A stretch of DNA of 64,000 bases from Erythrobacter ani (GTDB lineage: Bacteria; Pseudomonadota; Alphaproteobacteria; Sphingomonadales; Sphingomonadaceae), in NCBI RefSeq assembly GCF_019204025.1, contig NZ_JAGSPB010000002.1, positions 930,001 through 994,000 on the forward strand, given 5' to 3'. Of the stretch, positions 8,244 through 18,013 are shown in pieces (the first letter of the stretch is position 1; each line of letters begins with the position of its first letter). The notes beneath the pieces were generated by a model. The model had not been told where the DNA came from, ran no database searches, and saw only the letters and a program-made list of their open reading frames with translations. The position numbers and the translations under genes are program-made.

Positions 8244-10055
8244 ATGTCTCAGGCGAAAGCAGAAAAACCGGGCTGGGCGGAAGTCGCGCGCGCGATGGGT
8301 CAGCGCAAGACCGGGTTTATGGCGCTGTTCGGTTTCGCCAGCGGCCTTCCATTCTCGCTCTTTCTGGGCACTTTATATGCTTGGCTGAGCGAAGCCGAGG
8401 TCGATCTGGAGACGATGGGTGTCTTCTCGCTGATCGGGCTGGCCTACGCCTTTCAATTCATATGGTCGCCAATGGTGGACAAGGTCGATGTCCCCGCATT
8501 CCGCCGCTTGGGCAAACGCAAGCAGTGGATCGTGCCGATGCAACTGATCCTTGGCACGATCCTGGTCACTCTGAGCGTGCTCGAGCCGAAATCGCAGCTC
8601 GGGTGGTTCTCCTTGCTTGCAGGGATCGGCGCTCTTGCCAGCGCGACGCAGGATATCGCCATCAATGCCTGGCGCATCGACGTCGCCGATGAAAAGGCAA
8701 CGCTCGATATCCTATCGACCGTCTACCAGATGGGATACCGGCTCGCTGCGCTTGTCGGCGGCGCGTTCGGCCTGATCATCGCCGCACGCATTGGCTGGCC
8801 CGAAACCTACATGCTGATGGGCGTCATCCTCCTAGCCATTGGCGCGGCCGGACTTTTTGCGCCGGATACGCAGCGCGAAGCCTCAAGTTCGATCGGTCCG
8901 AGCGCGGAGGATTTCGCGGAATTTTACAAGCCCGGCGAAGTGCGCGCTGATGTGCGCAACAAATTCCTTTGGCAGGTGATTGCGCTATGGGCGTGGGCGC
9001 TGCTGATCCTCGGCATCTTCATGGTGCGCGCGCTCGGGGGCTACGTTCCGATGCTGCCGGTCTACGAATTCGCCGTCTTTGGAAGCGAACGGGTGCTTGA
9101 TTTCAACTGGGTGCTCGGCATGTTTCCGCTCGGGGCAGAGGGACGCCCGGATCCGACCGAATTCACCGCAAAAATGGGCCCGCTGATCATCGCGGCGACG
9201 ATCATCCTCCCAGCCATCATCGCCGCACGGCTTCACAAACGTAAGAAAGACGGACGCGATGTGATTGCTGTGGGCGAAGACACTAGCGCGATGAGTTTCG
9301 GCATGCTGGACCATCTCTACCGCGCGCTGCTCGTGCCGCTGATCGAGTTCGTCGGGCGCCTTGGTTGGAGCCTTGTGCTGATCCTTGCATTGGTGCTGAC
9401 ATACCGCATTTGCGACGCGATCTGGGGCACGTTCGCCTATCCGTTCTATCTTGGCGAATTGAACTACACCAATGACGAGGTGGCTTTCGCATCGAAGTTC
9501 TTCGGCGTCGGCGCGATCATCGCGGGCCTGGCGTTGGGCGGGTATATGCTGACGGTTATGGGCCGTATGCTGACCCTGACGCTGGGTGCATTGCTCGCAG
9601 CGCTCACCAACCTGCTGTACGCCGATCTGGCGATTGGCGGATTGTACATGCAGGCGGCAAGCGATGCGGTCGGTTTCAGCGCGCTCATCAATTTCATTGC
9701 GCCCTTCGGATCCGAAGGGCTGCCGCGTCTGACCTTTACGATCATGTTCGAAAATCTCGCGATCGGAATCGCAGGTGCCGCCTATATCGCCTGGCTTTCT
9801 TCCATCGTATCAAAGAAATACGCCGCTGTGCAATATGCGCTGCTATCGTCGCTAACGCTGCTGATCGGTACGCTTGGACGCGGCGCGCTTGGCGAAATGA
9901 TCGAGAATCAGGGCTATTTCGACGTGTTCGTGTTGACCACGTTTATCGGCCTGGTCGCTGTCATTCTCTGCCTAGCCGAGTGGATGCGCGAGAGCCGCTT
10001 CGGAGCGAAATCGGGCGTGGTCACTCCGGAGCCTTCTGCCCAGCCGGCGGAGTGA
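8244..10055 (+). CDS. ampG: AmpG-family muropeptide permease (MFS)
   Basis: The 603-aa integral membrane protein has about 12-14 hydrophobic segments of the major facilitator type. The N-terminus ([20 protein letters not shown], then FIWSPMVD and [11 protein letters not shown]) carries the hallmarks of AmpG, which imports GlcNAc-anhydroMurNAc peptides for peptidoglycan recycling. The protein is longer than the roughly 490-residue E. coli AmpG. A cytoplasmic loop of about 70 residues follows TM6 (residues 205-245), and an extra loop around residues 275-300 precedes a His/Lys/Arg-rich segment (RLHKRKKDG). A link to cell-wall recycling is supported by the LD-carboxypeptidase and MurC-like ligase at 59-61 kb, though these are unlinked. 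It abuts folC tail to tail. Confidence 0.85.
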   Translation: MSQAKAEKPGWAEVARAMGQRKTGFMALFGFASGLPFSLFLGTLYAWLSEAEVDLETMGVFSLIGLAYAFQFIWSPMVDKVDVPAFRRLGKRKQWIVPMQLILGTILVTLSVLEPKSQLGWFSLLAGIGALASATQDIAINAWRIDVADEKATLDILSTVYQMGYRLAALVGGAFGLIIAARIGWPETYMLMGVILLAIGAAGLFAPDTQREASSSIGPSAEDFAEFYKPGEVRADVRNKFLWQVIALWAWALLILGIFMVRALGGYVPMLPVYEFAVFGSERVLDFNWVLGMFPLGAEGRPDPTEFTAKMGPLIIAATIILPAIIAARLHKRKKDGRDVIAVGEDTSAMSFGMLDHLYRALLVPLIEFVGRLGWSLVLILALVLTYRICDAIWGTFAYPFYLGELNYTNDEVAFASKFFGVGAIIAGLALGGYMLTVMGRMLTLTLGALLAALTNLLYADLAIGGLYMQAASDAVGFSALINFIAPFGSEGLPRLTFTIMFENLAIGIAGAAYIAWLSSIVSKKYAAVQYALLSSLTLLIGTLGRGALGEMIENQGYFDVFVLTTFIGLVAVILCLAEWMRESRFGAKSGVVTPEPSAQPAE

Positions 10056-11351
10056 TCAATCCGGGATCTCCCCGTTGAGGCGAAGAGCTTCACCTGCCAG
10101 GTAGAGCGAGCCTGCAATCAGGACAGGGTAATCGTCGGATGGCAAGTTGAGCAACGCCTCCTCCAGATCGCTCGCCGCCTTCGCGTCCGGCCCGAAAGCG
10201 CGTGCTGAATGCGCATCGTGGCCCGGTATGGGGACGATGGTTAAGCTCCGCACTCGGTCCCCGAGCGGATCAAGGAGCGCACGGGGGTTTTTGTTATCGA
10301 GCATTCCCACAATCAGGTGGCGTTCACCCGAAATGCTCTTGGCAATGGTGTCGCCAGCACTTGGATTGTGACCTCCATCGAGCGTAACGACCTTGTCGGG
10401 AACGAGCGCGGTCAGTGGACCTGCCGAAAGCTGCTGTAGCCGTCCGGGCCAGCGGGCACTCTCAACACCAGCAACGATCGCGCCTCCACTGACCGGCACC
10501 CTTGTCTGTGCGCGCAGCATCGCGGCAGCTAGACCCGCGTTCAACCGCTGATGGGGCCCAGCCAAGGCGGGCGCAGGCAAACTCAGCTCGCCAGTATCGT
10601 CTTCGTAATAACCGCTATTACAATCGGCATACCAGTGGCGGCGATACATTGATAACGGCGCACGGACGTCCATCGCAACGCGCTCTATCTCGCTGTCTGC
10701 GAGCGGTCCGTTTTCCAACGCGATCAGCGGCACGCCCCTTTTCGCTATCCCCGCCTTCTCGAAGGCGATCCGCGCCATCGGCTCTTTCGGCACACCTTCC
10801 TCGGGCGCGAGCAGGAAGCGTTCATGATCGATGCCCAGCGCCGCAATTCCGCAAGCGGCGAGGACTTCCGGCTCCAAGACATTGGTTGCATCCAACCTGC
10901 CGCCAAGGCCTACCTCGACGACGCAGACATCGGCTGGCACGCGCGCAAACTCGCTGAAGGCAGCGGCAATAGTGATTTCGAAGAAGCTGCAGCCAAGTCC
11001 TTCTGCAGCGTCGAACACCTCTTCAAGCAGTTCCGCAAGCCGTGCGTCCTCAATGAGTTTGCCGGCGATCCGGAACCGCTCATTGTAGCGCACGAGATGC
11101 GGCGAGGTGGTGACGTGGACGCAGTATCCCTCGGCCTCAAGCATCGCTCTGAGAAACGCGCAGGTCGAGCCTTTGCCGTTGGTTCCTGCGACATGAAAAA
11201 CCGGCGGAAGCCGCTTATGAGGATCACCGAGGCGCGACAGCAATGTGCGGATCGCATCGAGCCCGAGCATATCGCGCTGAATACTCAGCCCGGCGAGCCG
11301 ATCCAGCTGCGCCTGGACGCGTGGATCATCGGATTTGCCCATGTCTCTCAT
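10056..11351 (-). CDS. folC: Bifunctional folylpolyglutamate synthase / dihydrofolate synthase
   Basis: FolC adds L-glutamate to dihydropteroate and to reduced folates in an ATP-dependent reaction of the Mur-ligase type. The 431-aa product has the P-loop HVAGTNGKGST (about residue 53), the family signature SPHLVRYNERFRI and the C-terminal glutamate-ligase domain (TLDGGHNPSAG). Length is normal. ATG 11351 is followed by another in-frame ATG at 11342, and either may be used. It is the last gene of the minus-strand trp-accD-folC block, 19 bp after accD; the accD-folC pair is conserved in many proteobacteria. Confidence 0.95.
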   Translation of the reverse strand: MRDMGKSDDPRVQAQLDRLAGLSIQRDMLGLDAIRTLLSRLGDPHKRLPPVFHVAGTNGKGSTCAFLRAMLEAEGYCVHVTTSPHLVRYNERFRIAGKLIEDARLAELLEEVFDAAEGLGCSFFEITIAAAFSEFARVPADVCVVEVGLGGRLDATNVLEPEVLAACGIAALGIDHERFLLAPEEGVPKEPMARIAFEKAGIAKRGVPLIALENGPLADSEIERVAMDVRAPLSMYRRHWYADCNSGYYEDDTGELSLPAPALAGPHQRLNAGLAAAMLRAQTRVPVSGGAIVAGVESARWPGRLQQLSAGPLTALVPDKVVTLDGGHNPSAGDTIAKSISGERHLIVGMLDNKNPRALLDPLGDRVRSLTIVPIPGHDAHSARAFGPDAKAASDLEEALLNLPSDDYPVLIAGSLYLAGEALRLNGEIPD

Positions 11352-11370
11352 CGGGAGGACTGGCGTTCGG

Positions 11371-12222
11371 TCAGGCGGCTGCCCGCGGCTGAAGGTAGCT
11401 GATTACGCCAGCGAGCGCCTCCTTCAGCTCCTTGCGATGGACGACCATGTCGACCATGCCGTGCTTGTGCAGGTATTCCGCGCGCTGGAATCCTTCGGGA
11501 AGCTGCTCGCGTATGGTGTCCTGGATAACACGCTGACCCGCAAAGCCGATGAGCGCGCCGGGTTCGGCGATATGTATGTCGCCGAGCATCGCGTAGCTTG
11601 CCGTGACGCCGCCGGTCGTCGGGTCGGTCAGCACGACGATATAGGGAAGGCCTGCCGCCTTAAGACGCCGTGTCATGACGGTGGCGCGCGGCATCTGCAT
11701 GAGGCTGAGGATACCTTCCTGCATTCGTGCGCCGCCCGCTGCGGTAACGACGATGTATGCGCATTTGCGGGTAAGGGCGCGCTCGGCACCGGCACAGAAC
11801 GCCATACCGACGGCCATGCCCATCGATCCTCCCATAAAGCCGAAATCCTGCACGCCGACCACAGCTGGCCTGCCTTCGATGCTGCCAGATCCAACGCTAA
11901 AAGCGTCGTCGTGCGGGTTGTTGGCGCGGGCGGCTTTCAACCGGTCGGTATATTTCTTGCTGTCTTTGAATTTCAGAGGGTCTTCGGTCACCTGTGGCTG
12001 CGGCAGCACTTCGAAACCATCGTCCAACAGCATCGCGAGCCGATCATCCGCGCTCAATCGCCCATGATGTTCGCAGCGCGGACAGACGTGCAGATTGTCC
12101 TCGAATTCCTGTACGAAGAGCATTTCTTGGCAGGATTTGCACTTGATCCAGAGATCCTTTTCGGAGGTCTTTTTCTCCTCGCCAAAGCCGAGCGAATTGC
12201 GGACACGTGTGAACCAGTTCAT
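11371..12222 (-). CDS. accD: Acetyl-CoA carboxylase carboxyltransferase subunit beta
   Basis: AccD is the beta half of the carboxyltransferase that makes malonyl-CoA, the committed step of fatty acid synthesis, together with AccA. The 283-aa product has the N-terminal zinc ribbon with four cysteines (C28, C31, C47, C50) and a crotonase-fold body with the oxyanion-hole region ([19 protein letters not shown]) and AGGARMQEG. Length is typical. It follows trpA by 13 bp, so it probably shares the trp transcript, an arrangement common in alpha- and gammaproteobacteria (trpA-accD-folC). Confidence 0.97.
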   Translation of the reverse strand: MNWFTRVRNSLGFGEEKKTSEKDLWIKCKSCQEMLFVQEFEDNLHVCPRCEHHGRLSADDRLAMLLDDGFEVLPQPQVTEDPLKFKDSKKYTDRLKAARANNPHDDAFSVGSGSIEGRPAVVGVQDFGFMGGSMGMAVGMAFCAGAERALTRKCAYIVVTAAGGARMQEGILSLMQMPRATVMTRRLKAAGLPYIVVLTDPTTGGVTASYAMLGDIHIAEPGALIGFAGQRVIQDTIREQLPEGFQRAEYLHKHGMVDMVVHRKELKEALAGVISYLQPRAAA

Positions 12223-12235
12223 CGTCTGTAATCCT

Positions 12236-13018
12236 TCATGAACGCGCAGCGGCCATGGCGCTGACCATCGAAGCCGTCAGTTCTTGTAACTTGGTCGGGG
12301 CGTCCTTGCCAAATTCGCCGACGAGCTCGACGAATGCTGATCCGACCACGACGCCGTCCGCCACCTTGGCAATTTCGGCCGCTTGCCCAGGCGTGCGCAC
12401 GCCGAACCCGACCGCGACGGGCAAGTCGGTCGATTGTTTGATACGGCTGACATTGGCCTCAATGGACTCGATTGCAGCCTGTTGCTTGCCGGTGATACCG
12501 GCGACCGAGACGTAATAGAGGAAGCCTTCGCTGCCTTCGATCACGGCGGGAAGCCGCGCTGCGTCGGTTGTTGGAGTGGCGAGGCGGATCGGCGCAATAC
12601 CCTCGGCGCGAAGGGCAGGTCCAAGCTCGCCGTCTTCTTCGGGGGGAATGTCGACGCAGATGATGCCATCGACGCCAGCGCCGCGTGCATGCTCGGCAAA
12701 CCATTTGGCGCCGCGTCGGATCATCGGGTTGGCATAGCCCATCAGGACCAGCGGAATGTCCGGATGCCGCGCGCGGAATTCATTCGCGATCATCAGCACG
12801 GTCTGGGTGGTCGTTCCGGCAGCGAGCGATCGCAAGTTGGCGTTCTGGATGGCAGAGCCATCGGCCATCGGATCGGTGAAGGGCATACCCAGCTCGATCA
12901 CATCCGCACCGCCTGCGACGAGCGCATCGAGATTGGCCGCCGTGTCCCCATCGCCAGCGGTGATGAAGGCGACGAAGGCGGGGTGGGGTTTGGAAAAGGC
13001 GGTTTGGAGGCGGGTCAT
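12236..13018 (-). CDS. trpA: Tryptophan synthase alpha subunit
   Basis: TrpA cleaves indole-3-glycerol phosphate to indole, which passes through a tunnel to TrpB. From ATG 13018 the product is 260 aa, normal for TrpA. The catalytic Glu and Asp are in [15 protein letters not shown], and phosphate-binding loops are near the C-terminus ([25 protein letters not shown]). A longer frame exists upstream of 13018, but the extension is not TrpA-like. ATG 13018 overlaps the stop of the upstream membrane protein by 4 nt (ATGA), which settles the start. Normally trpB directly precedes trpA; here an unrelated gene lies between them. Confidence 0.97.
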   Translation of the reverse strand: MTRLQTAFSKPHPAFVAFITAGDGDTAANLDALVAGGADVIELGMPFTDPMADGSAIQNANLRSLAAGTTTQTVLMIANEFRARHPDIPLVLMGYANPMIRRGAKWFAEHARGAGVDGIICVDIPPEEDGELGPALRAEGIAPIRLATPTTDAARLPAVIEGSEGFLYYVSVAGITGKQQAAIESIEANVSRIKQSTDLPVAVGFGVRTPGQAAEIAKVADGVVVGSAFVELVGEFGKDAPTKLQELTASMVSAMAAARS

Positions 13019-13542
13019 TTGAACTTTCGAGAGAAAAGCACGCCGATCTTGGCCAGCGAGATCAGCCACAATGCTAGCAGAAAGGGCAGAACCAGGAACT
13101 CTGACCATGCTCCAAGGGTAGGCGTGCAATATCCTACGAAATTGTCGCCATCTGAGTTTTCGAGATAAGCGGGATAGCAACTGAGCCACTCAGTCAGGCC
13201 AGACTGAATGATCGCATTGCCCGAAAGTCCCAGAAGAAGAGTCGTCAAAAATAGTGGGTATGAGCCAAGCAGTCCAACCGGTTGCCCTCTCGCTTCGTTG
13301 TCGTGGATCAGCTCGATTCCATGCCAGAGCAGGGTCGGGACGGCGAAGATCACTACAGTCAGGAAGCTGCTGAATTCCGACCAGTATTGATATTCTAGAC
13401 GACCATCCCACCCAAAGGGCCATGAAGCATCATAGAAAAGATCACGTGTGACCAGAAACAAGAAAAAGGCAAAGAATAAGAGGCCAACACTGAGTGCCGT
13501 TTCTGATCGCTTGATGTCGGGAGAGGCTTCCGCGAAGGTCAC
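13015..13542 (-). CDS. Membrane protein of unknown function inserted between trpB and trpA
   Basis: The frame runs from GTG 13542 to TGA 13015 and encodes 175 aa. GTG 13542 overlaps the trpB stop (sequence ATGTGA), and the TGA overlaps the trpA ATG, so both junctions are exact 4-nt couplings. The protein has four or five hydrophobic segments (about residues 18-36, 58-75, 92-112, 140-165), a Cys/Asp-containing extracytoplasmic loop ([20 protein letters not shown]) and a basic C-terminus (FSRKFK). Base composition is visibly lower in GC: 27 of 60 in 13381-13440, against 42 of 60 in 14341-14400 within trpB. It has no recognised family. A role in tryptophan synthesis is not implied by anything in its sequence; late insertion into the operon is the simplest reading. 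Confidence 0.75.
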   Translation of the reverse strand: MTFAEASPDIKRSETALSVGLLFFAFFLFLVTRDLFYDASWPFGWDGRLEYQYWSEFSSFLTVVIFAVPTLLWHGIELIHDNEARGQPVGLLGSYPLFLTTLLLGLSGNAIIQSGLTEWLSCYPAYLENSDGDNFVGYCTPTLGAWSEFLVLPFLLALWLISLAKIGVLFSRKFK

Positions 13543-14756
13543 ATCTCCACTCCCAGCTTTTCGGCCACGGTGAAGATGTCCTTGTCGCCGCGTCCGCACA
13601 GATTCATCAGAATGATCTCATCTTCAGTCATCTGTTTGGCGCGCTCAGCGACTGCGTGGAGTGCGTGACTCGGCTCTAGCGCCGGGATGATACCCTCAGT
13701 GCGGCAGAGTAGCTGAAAGCCTTCCAGTGCTTCCTTGTCGGTCACGGCGGTGTATTCGACCCGCCCGCTCTCTTTGAGCCAGGCATGTTCGGGGCCGATG
13801 CCGGGGTAGTCCAGGCCGGCGCTGATCGAATAGCCTTCGTTTATCTGACCATCCTCGTCTTGCAGCAGATAAGTCTTGTTGCCGTGAAGAATTCCGGGCG
13901 ACCCGCCAAGCAGGCTTGCATTATGCGCGCCGGTCTCCAGTCCGTGTCCGGCAGCTTCCACTCCCAGCATCTTCACGTCCGTATCATCCAGAAAAGGGTG
14001 GAACAGGCCGAGTGCGTTCGACCCACCACCGATGCAAGCAACCAGCAGGTCGGGCAGCCTGCCAATACGATCGAGCATCTGCGCACGGGCCTCGGTACCG
14101 ATCACACTTTGGAAGTCGCGCACGAGTTCTGGATAGGGATGCGGTCCAGCCGCGGTGCCGATGATGTAAAACGTGTCATGGACATTCGCGACCCAGTCAC
14201 GCAGCGCATCGTTCATCGCATCCTTAAGCGTGCCTCGGCCGCTGGTGACGGGGACGACTTCGGCGCCGAGCAGCTTCATGCGGAAAACATTGGGCGACTG
14301 CCGCTCCACGTCCTCAGCGCCCATATAGACCACACAGGGCAGACCGAAACGCGCGCAAACAGTGGCGGTGGCGACGCCGTGCTGGCCTGCGCCGGTTTCG
14401 GCGATGATGCGGGTCTTGCCCATGCGGATCGCCAGCAGAATCTGGCCGATACAATTGTTGATCTTGTGCGCACCCGTGTGGTTGAGTTCGTCGCGCTTGA
14501 ACCACACTTGCCCCCCGCCGAGTGCCTCGGTCAGTCGCTCCGCGAAATAGAGCGGGGAGGGGCGACCAACATAATGTTCCAGCAGGTCGTCAAACTCGGC
14601 CTGAAACGCAGGATCGGCCTTTGCTGCGCGGTATTCCCGCTCAAGATCCAAGATCAGGGGCATCAGCGTTTCGGCGACATAGCGTCCGCCGAATTCGCCG
14701 AAATGGCCGCGTTCATCTGGCTGGGTGCGGAAGGAATTCGGGGGTGTTTTGTTCAT
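13539..14756 (-). CDS. trpB: Tryptophan synthase beta subunit
   Basis: TrpB condenses indole with L-serine using pyridoxal phosphate. The product from ATG 14756 is 405 aa. The PLP lysine is in the motif [10 protein letters not shown], the phosphate-binding loop is [10 protein letters not shown], and the N-terminal [15 protein letters not shown] is the family signature. A TTG at 14768 overlapping the trpF stop could add four residues, but ATG 14756 is preceded by GAGAG at a suitable distance. It is translationally linked to the downstream membrane protein rather than directly to trpA. Confidence 0.97.
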   Translation of the reverse strand: MNKTPPNSFRTQPDERGHFGEFGGRYVAETLMPLILDLEREYRAAKADPAFQAEFDDLLEHYVGRPSPLYFAERLTEALGGGQVWFKRDELNHTGAHKINNCIGQILLAIRMGKTRIIAETGAGQHGVATATVCARFGLPCVVYMGAEDVERQSPNVFRMKLLGAEVVPVTSGRGTLKDAMNDALRDWVANVHDTFYIIGTAAGPHPYPELVRDFQSVIGTEARAQMLDRIGRLPDLLVACIGGGSNALGLFHPFLDDTDVKMLGVEAAGHGLETGAHNASLLGGSPGILHGNKTYLLQDEDGQINEGYSISAGLDYPGIGPEHAWLKESGRVEYTAVTDKEALEGFQLLCRTEGIIPALEPSHALHAVAERAKQMTEDEIILMNLCGRGDKDIFTVAEKLGVEM

Positions 14757-14764
14757 CTGGGCTC

Positions 14765-15403
14765 TCAAACTGAGCGCGCGGCTTTGCAGAACGCCGCAAT
14801 CTTGTCCACGTCCTTCATGCCGGGCGAAATTTCCGTACCTGAGCAGACATCGACCATCGGTGCCTTTGTCAGGGATATCGCCTCAGCGACGTTCTGAGCG
14901 TGCAACCCACCTGCGAGCCCCCACGGAACACTCAAATTCACGTCGGCAAGCAGATTCCAATCGAACCGCAGACCCAACCCACCAGGCAACGCTCCCGGCG
15001 GCGTCTTTGCGTCGAATAGGATGAAATCAGCTGAACCCAGGTAGTCGGATGCGCGGCGCACATCCTCCTTCGTGGCGACCGCAATGGCTTTCCACACCTT
15101 GACGCCGTACCGCTCGCGAATCTCGGCGATCCGTTGAGGGCTTTCGCTGCCTTGCAATTGGAGGGCATCAAGCTTTGCGGTCGCAAATAGCTTATCGAGA
15201 AAATCGTCGCCCGGATTCACGATCAAGCCGACGCGCTGAATGCGTCCCTGCGCCTGAGTGATGAGGGCTGTAGCCTCTTCCAAAGAGAGGTTTCGCGGGC
15301 TCGGGGGATGAAAAATGAAACCGCCGAAATCAGCCTTTTCCGCGATGACAGCTTCCAACGCGTGCGCCTCACGGATGCCACAAATCTTGATCTGAACTGA
15401 CAT
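14765..15403 (-). CDS. trpF: Phosphoribosylanthranilate isomerase
   Basis: TrpF performs the Amadori rearrangement of N-(5'-phosphoribosyl)anthranilate in tryptophan synthesis. The 212-aa TIM barrel has the N-terminal KICGI motif with the catalytic Cys, the FHPPSPR phosphate region, the catalytic Asp in LFDAKTPPG, and the C-terminal phosphate loop [10 protein letters not shown]. Length is standard. The gene lies between pyrF and trpB in the usual alphaproteobacterial trpF-trpB-trpA order, 9 bp after pyrF. The other trp genes (trpE, G, D, C) are not in the window. Confidence 0.96.
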   Translation of the reverse strand: MSVQIKICGIREAHALEAVIAEKADFGGFIFHPPSPRNLSLEEATALITQAQGRIQRVGLIVNPGDDFLDKLFATAKLDALQLQGSESPQRIAEIRERYGVKVWKAIAVATKEDVRRASDYLGSADFILFDAKTPPGALPGGLGLRFDWNLLADVNLSVPWGLAGGLHAQNVAEAISLTKAPMVDVCSGTEISPGMKDVDKIAAFCKAARSV

Positions 15404-15412
15404 TTGGGTGCC

Positions 15413-16087
15413 CTAGAGCGTAGCCTCGATTGCACGAGCAGCCGCGACCGGGTCGTCTGCGCGGCTGATCGGCCGTCCGATAACCAGCACGCTGGCGCCG
15501 TCATCGCGGGCTTTCCGAGGCGTCACTACCCGTTTTTGGTCTCCGGTGCCGTTGCTGTTGGGGCGCAGGCCGGGGACGACAAAGAAACCGTCTTTCCATT
15601 GTTTGCGGACTTCGCCGACTTCCTGACCCGAGCATACAATCCCGTCGAGACCTGAGTCATGCGCGAGATCAGCGAGGCGCATGACATGATCATGCGGCGT
15701 TCCGCCAACGCCCGCCTGCGCCAGATCATTTTCATCAAGGCTGGTCAGCATCGTCACGCCAACGACTTTGCACCCCTCCGCTGCGGCGGCCTTGGCGTCT
15801 TCCATCATGGCCCTCCCACCGCTGGCATGAACGGTCACAATGGAAGGTTCGTACACGTGTACCGCCTGCATCGCTGCAGCGACGGTGTTAGGGATATCGT
15901 GGAATTTGAGGTCCAGGAAAATCGGCAGGCCCATATGCGCGATTTCATGCACCCCGTGCCCGCCATGCGCGCAGAAGAATTCAAGACCCAGTTTCACACC
16001 GCCGATATGCGCCTTGACCTTGTCCAGCAACGCTTTTGCAGGCTCGATCTGAGGCAGGTCGAGCGCGAGATAGACCGGATTGCTCAT
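15413..16087 (-). CDS. pyrF: Orotidine 5'-phosphate decarboxylase
   Basis: PyrF decarboxylates OMP to UMP, the last step of de novo pyrimidine synthesis. The 224-aa product shows the catalytic D-x-K-x2-D-I-P-N motif (FLDLKFHDIPNTVAAA) and the C-terminal phosphate-binding region (VIGRPISRADDPVAAARAI). Its ATG overlaps the stop of the LapA-like gene by 4 nt (16084-16087). The lapA-pyrF-trpF-trpB linkage is typical of this bacterial group and suggests one long transcript. Confidence 0.96.
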   Translation of the reverse strand: MSNPVYLALDLPQIEPAKALLDKVKAHIGGVKLGLEFFCAHGGHGVHEIAHMGLPIFLDLKFHDIPNTVAAAMQAVHVYEPSIVTVHASGGRAMMEDAKAAAAEGCKVVGVTMLTSLDENDLAQAGVGGTPHDHVMRLADLAHDSGLDGIVCSGQEVGEVRKQWKDGFFVVPGLRPNSNGTGDQKRVVTPRKARDDGASVLVIGRPISRADDPVAAARAIEATL

Positions 16088-16467
16088 TGTTTGCTGTCAT
16101 CCCCTTCGGCAGGGCCGAGAGTATCCCCAGCTAGTGCCGGGTTATCCCCCGGCTTTTCCACAGCCGGAGTCGCCGATGCGGCTGCTGGTGATGTCGAGGT
16201 CGGTTCGTGGCGTTTTGAAAGCGCGTTGGACTTCACCGAGTTTTCGAGGCTGCGGATGCGTCGATCGAGGCTCCATTTCACGCTGCGGTGATAGAGCCAC
16301 ATCGGCGCAAGACCGAGGAGGAAGGCAATGATGACTAATGCCGGGATGCGCGTTTCGAGGACGAGATTGTCCCACAGTGTCACTTCGACCGATTCCCAGT
16401 TGAAGAACGAAAACGTCAATATCGCAAACAGGATCAGGACCCAGACGATCGTGCGGACAATTTGCAT
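16084..16467 (-). CDS. LapA-domain membrane protein, 127 aa
   Basis: The protein has two hydrophobic segments (about residues 4-20 and 42-62) separated by a short loop (FNWESVEVTLWDNLVLETR), the pattern of the lipopolysaccharide assembly protein A (LapA/DUF1049) family. It then has a basic juxtamembrane helix and a disordered Ala/Pro/Glu tail of about 55 residues. In E. coli, LapA works with LapB to control LpxC turnover and LPS synthesis. No LapB is nearby. It is first in the minus-strand block leading to pyrF and the trp genes; the promoter is presumably in 16468-16567. Confidence 0.8.
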   Translation of the reverse strand: MQIVRTIVWVLILFAILTFSFFNWESVEVTLWDNLVLETRIPALVIIAFLLGLAPMWLYHRSVKWSLDRRIRSLENSVKSNALSKRHEPTSTSPAAASATPAVEKPGDNPALAGDTLGPAEGDDSKQ

Positions 16468-16567
16468 GGGCGGCGCCCCTCCTTGTTCCCTTGCCGGAAG
16501 CCCCGAACCCTAAGGCTTTTGCCGCTCGAGTCTACCGGCAGCGAGGGTTGAGGCGATTGTGCTGGGG

Positions 16568-17878
16568 TTATCCAAATACCCGGTCAAAGATCGTGTCGAC
16601 ATGTTTGAAGTGGTAATCGAGGTCGAATTTCTCTTCGAGCTCGGCCTCCGATAACGCAGCGATCACGTCTTCGTCGGCTTTGAGCAATTCAAGCAGCGAG
16701 ACTTTTCCTGAAGACTCCCACACCTTCATCGCGTTGCGCTGGACAAGCCGATATGCGTCCTCGCGACTTACGCCCGCTTGCGTTAGCGCAAGTAGAACGC
16801 GCTGCGAGTGGACCAGTCCACCCATCGCATCGAGATTGGCCTGCATCCTCTCGGGATAAACGAGGAGTTTCTCCACGACACCGGTCAGGCGCGCGAGTGC
16901 GAAATCGAGAGTGATTGTCGCGTCCGGCCCGATGAAGCGTTCGACCGACGAATGCGAAATGTCGCGTTCATGCCAGAGAGCGACGTTTTCGAGCGCGGGC
17001 AGCGCGTAGGCTCGGATCATTCGGGCCTGACCAGTGAGGTTCTCGGTCAGGATCGGGTTGCGCTTATGCGGCATTGCCGATGATCCCTTTTGGCCCGGAG
17101 AAAAATATTCCTCCGCCTCGAGTACTTCGGTGCGTTGGAGGTGCCGGATTTCGACGGCCAGCCGCTCGATCGACCCGGCGATGACCGCGAGCGTCGCAAA
17201 ATACATTGCGTGCCGGTCACGCGGGATCACCTGTGTGCTGACGGGTTCGGGCGTCAGCCCAAGCTGTTCCGCCACATAGGCTTCGACCTCCGGATCAATA
17301 TTCGCGAAAGTGCCAACCGCACCAGAAACCGCACAAGTCGCGATCTCGGCGCGAGCTGCGACAAGCCGGTCGCGGGACCGCGAAAACTCGGCATAGGCTT
17401 GTGCAAGCTTAAGTCCGAAAGTGACGGGTTCGGCGTGAATTCCGTGGCTGCGGCCTATCGTGGGTGTGTATTTGTGCTCTTCAGCGCGAGATTTGATGGC
17501 GGCCAGCAGCGCATCGAGATCTTCAAGCAGAATGTCGGTTGCCCGTGCCAATTGCACCGATAGAGTGGTGTCGAGCACGTCCGACGATGTCATGCCCTGG
17601 TGCATGAAGCGCGCCTCATCGCCGACCTGCTCGGCCACCCAGGTCAGGAACGCGATCACGTCATGCTTGGTCACCGCTTCGATCGCATCGATAGCCTCGA
17701 CATCGATCTTGGGCTCGGTCGCCCACCAATCCCAAAGAGCCTTGCCCGCGCTTTCTGGCACGACGCCCATTGTGCCGAGCTTTTGCGTCGCATGCGCTTC
17801 TATCTCGAACCAGATGCGGAATTTCGCCTCCGGCTCCCACAGAGCAGACATGGCGGGACGGGCATAACGCGGGACCAT
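16568..17878 (-). CDS. purB: Adenylosuccinate lyase
   Basis: PurB catalyses two beta-eliminations in purine synthesis: SAICAR to AICAR, and adenylosuccinate to AMP, each releasing fumarate. The 436-aa product has the fumarase/aspartase superfamily signature loop GSSAMPHKRNP with the catalytic Ser, the SHGIHAEP segment with a catalytic His, and TSSDVLDT near residue 85. Length is standard. The gene is alone, with 100 bp to the lapA-like gene downstream, and divergent from the DoxX-NDH-2 fusion. Confidence 0.97.
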   Translation of the reverse strand: MVPRYARPAMSALWEPEAKFRIWFEIEAHATQKLGTMGVVPESAGKALWDWWATEPKIDVEAIDAIEAVTKHDVIAFLTWVAEQVGDEARFMHQGMTSSDVLDTTLSVQLARATDILLEDLDALLAAIKSRAEEHKYTPTIGRSHGIHAEPVTFGLKLAQAYAEFSRSRDRLVAARAEIATCAVSGAVGTFANIDPEVEAYVAEQLGLTPEPVSTQVIPRDRHAMYFATLAVIAGSIERLAVEIRHLQRTEVLEAEEYFSPGQKGSSAMPHKRNPILTENLTGQARMIRAYALPALENVALWHERDISHSSVERFIGPDATITLDFALARLTGVVEKLLVYPERMQANLDAMGGLVHSQRVLLALTQAGVSREDAYRLVQRNAMKVWESSGKVSLLELLKADEDVIAALSEAELEEKFDLDYHFKHVDTIFDRVFG

Positions 17879-18001
17879 CGTGGAATTCCTCGGTCAGAAC
17901 ATGAAAGCGGGTTCGAAGGCGCGGCTATTGCCAGACCGCCGACTTGGCAAGGGTGTGCAAACAGGCTGTAACCAATTCCGGACGCACGCGAACCTGCGTG
18001 T

Positions 18002-18007
18002 AGGAGG
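18002..18007 (+). promoter_or_regulatory. Strong ribosome-binding site fixing the start of the DoxX-NDH-2 fusion
   Basis: AGGAGG sits 6 bp before ATG 18014. TTG 18011 and ATG 18017 are also in frame, but the spacing favours 18014. Confidence 0.8.
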
Positions 18008-18013
18008 AAATTG

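Noticed and set aside
13785..14897. 370-codon plus-strand frame
   Set aside because: Antisense to trpB and trpF; no independent support.
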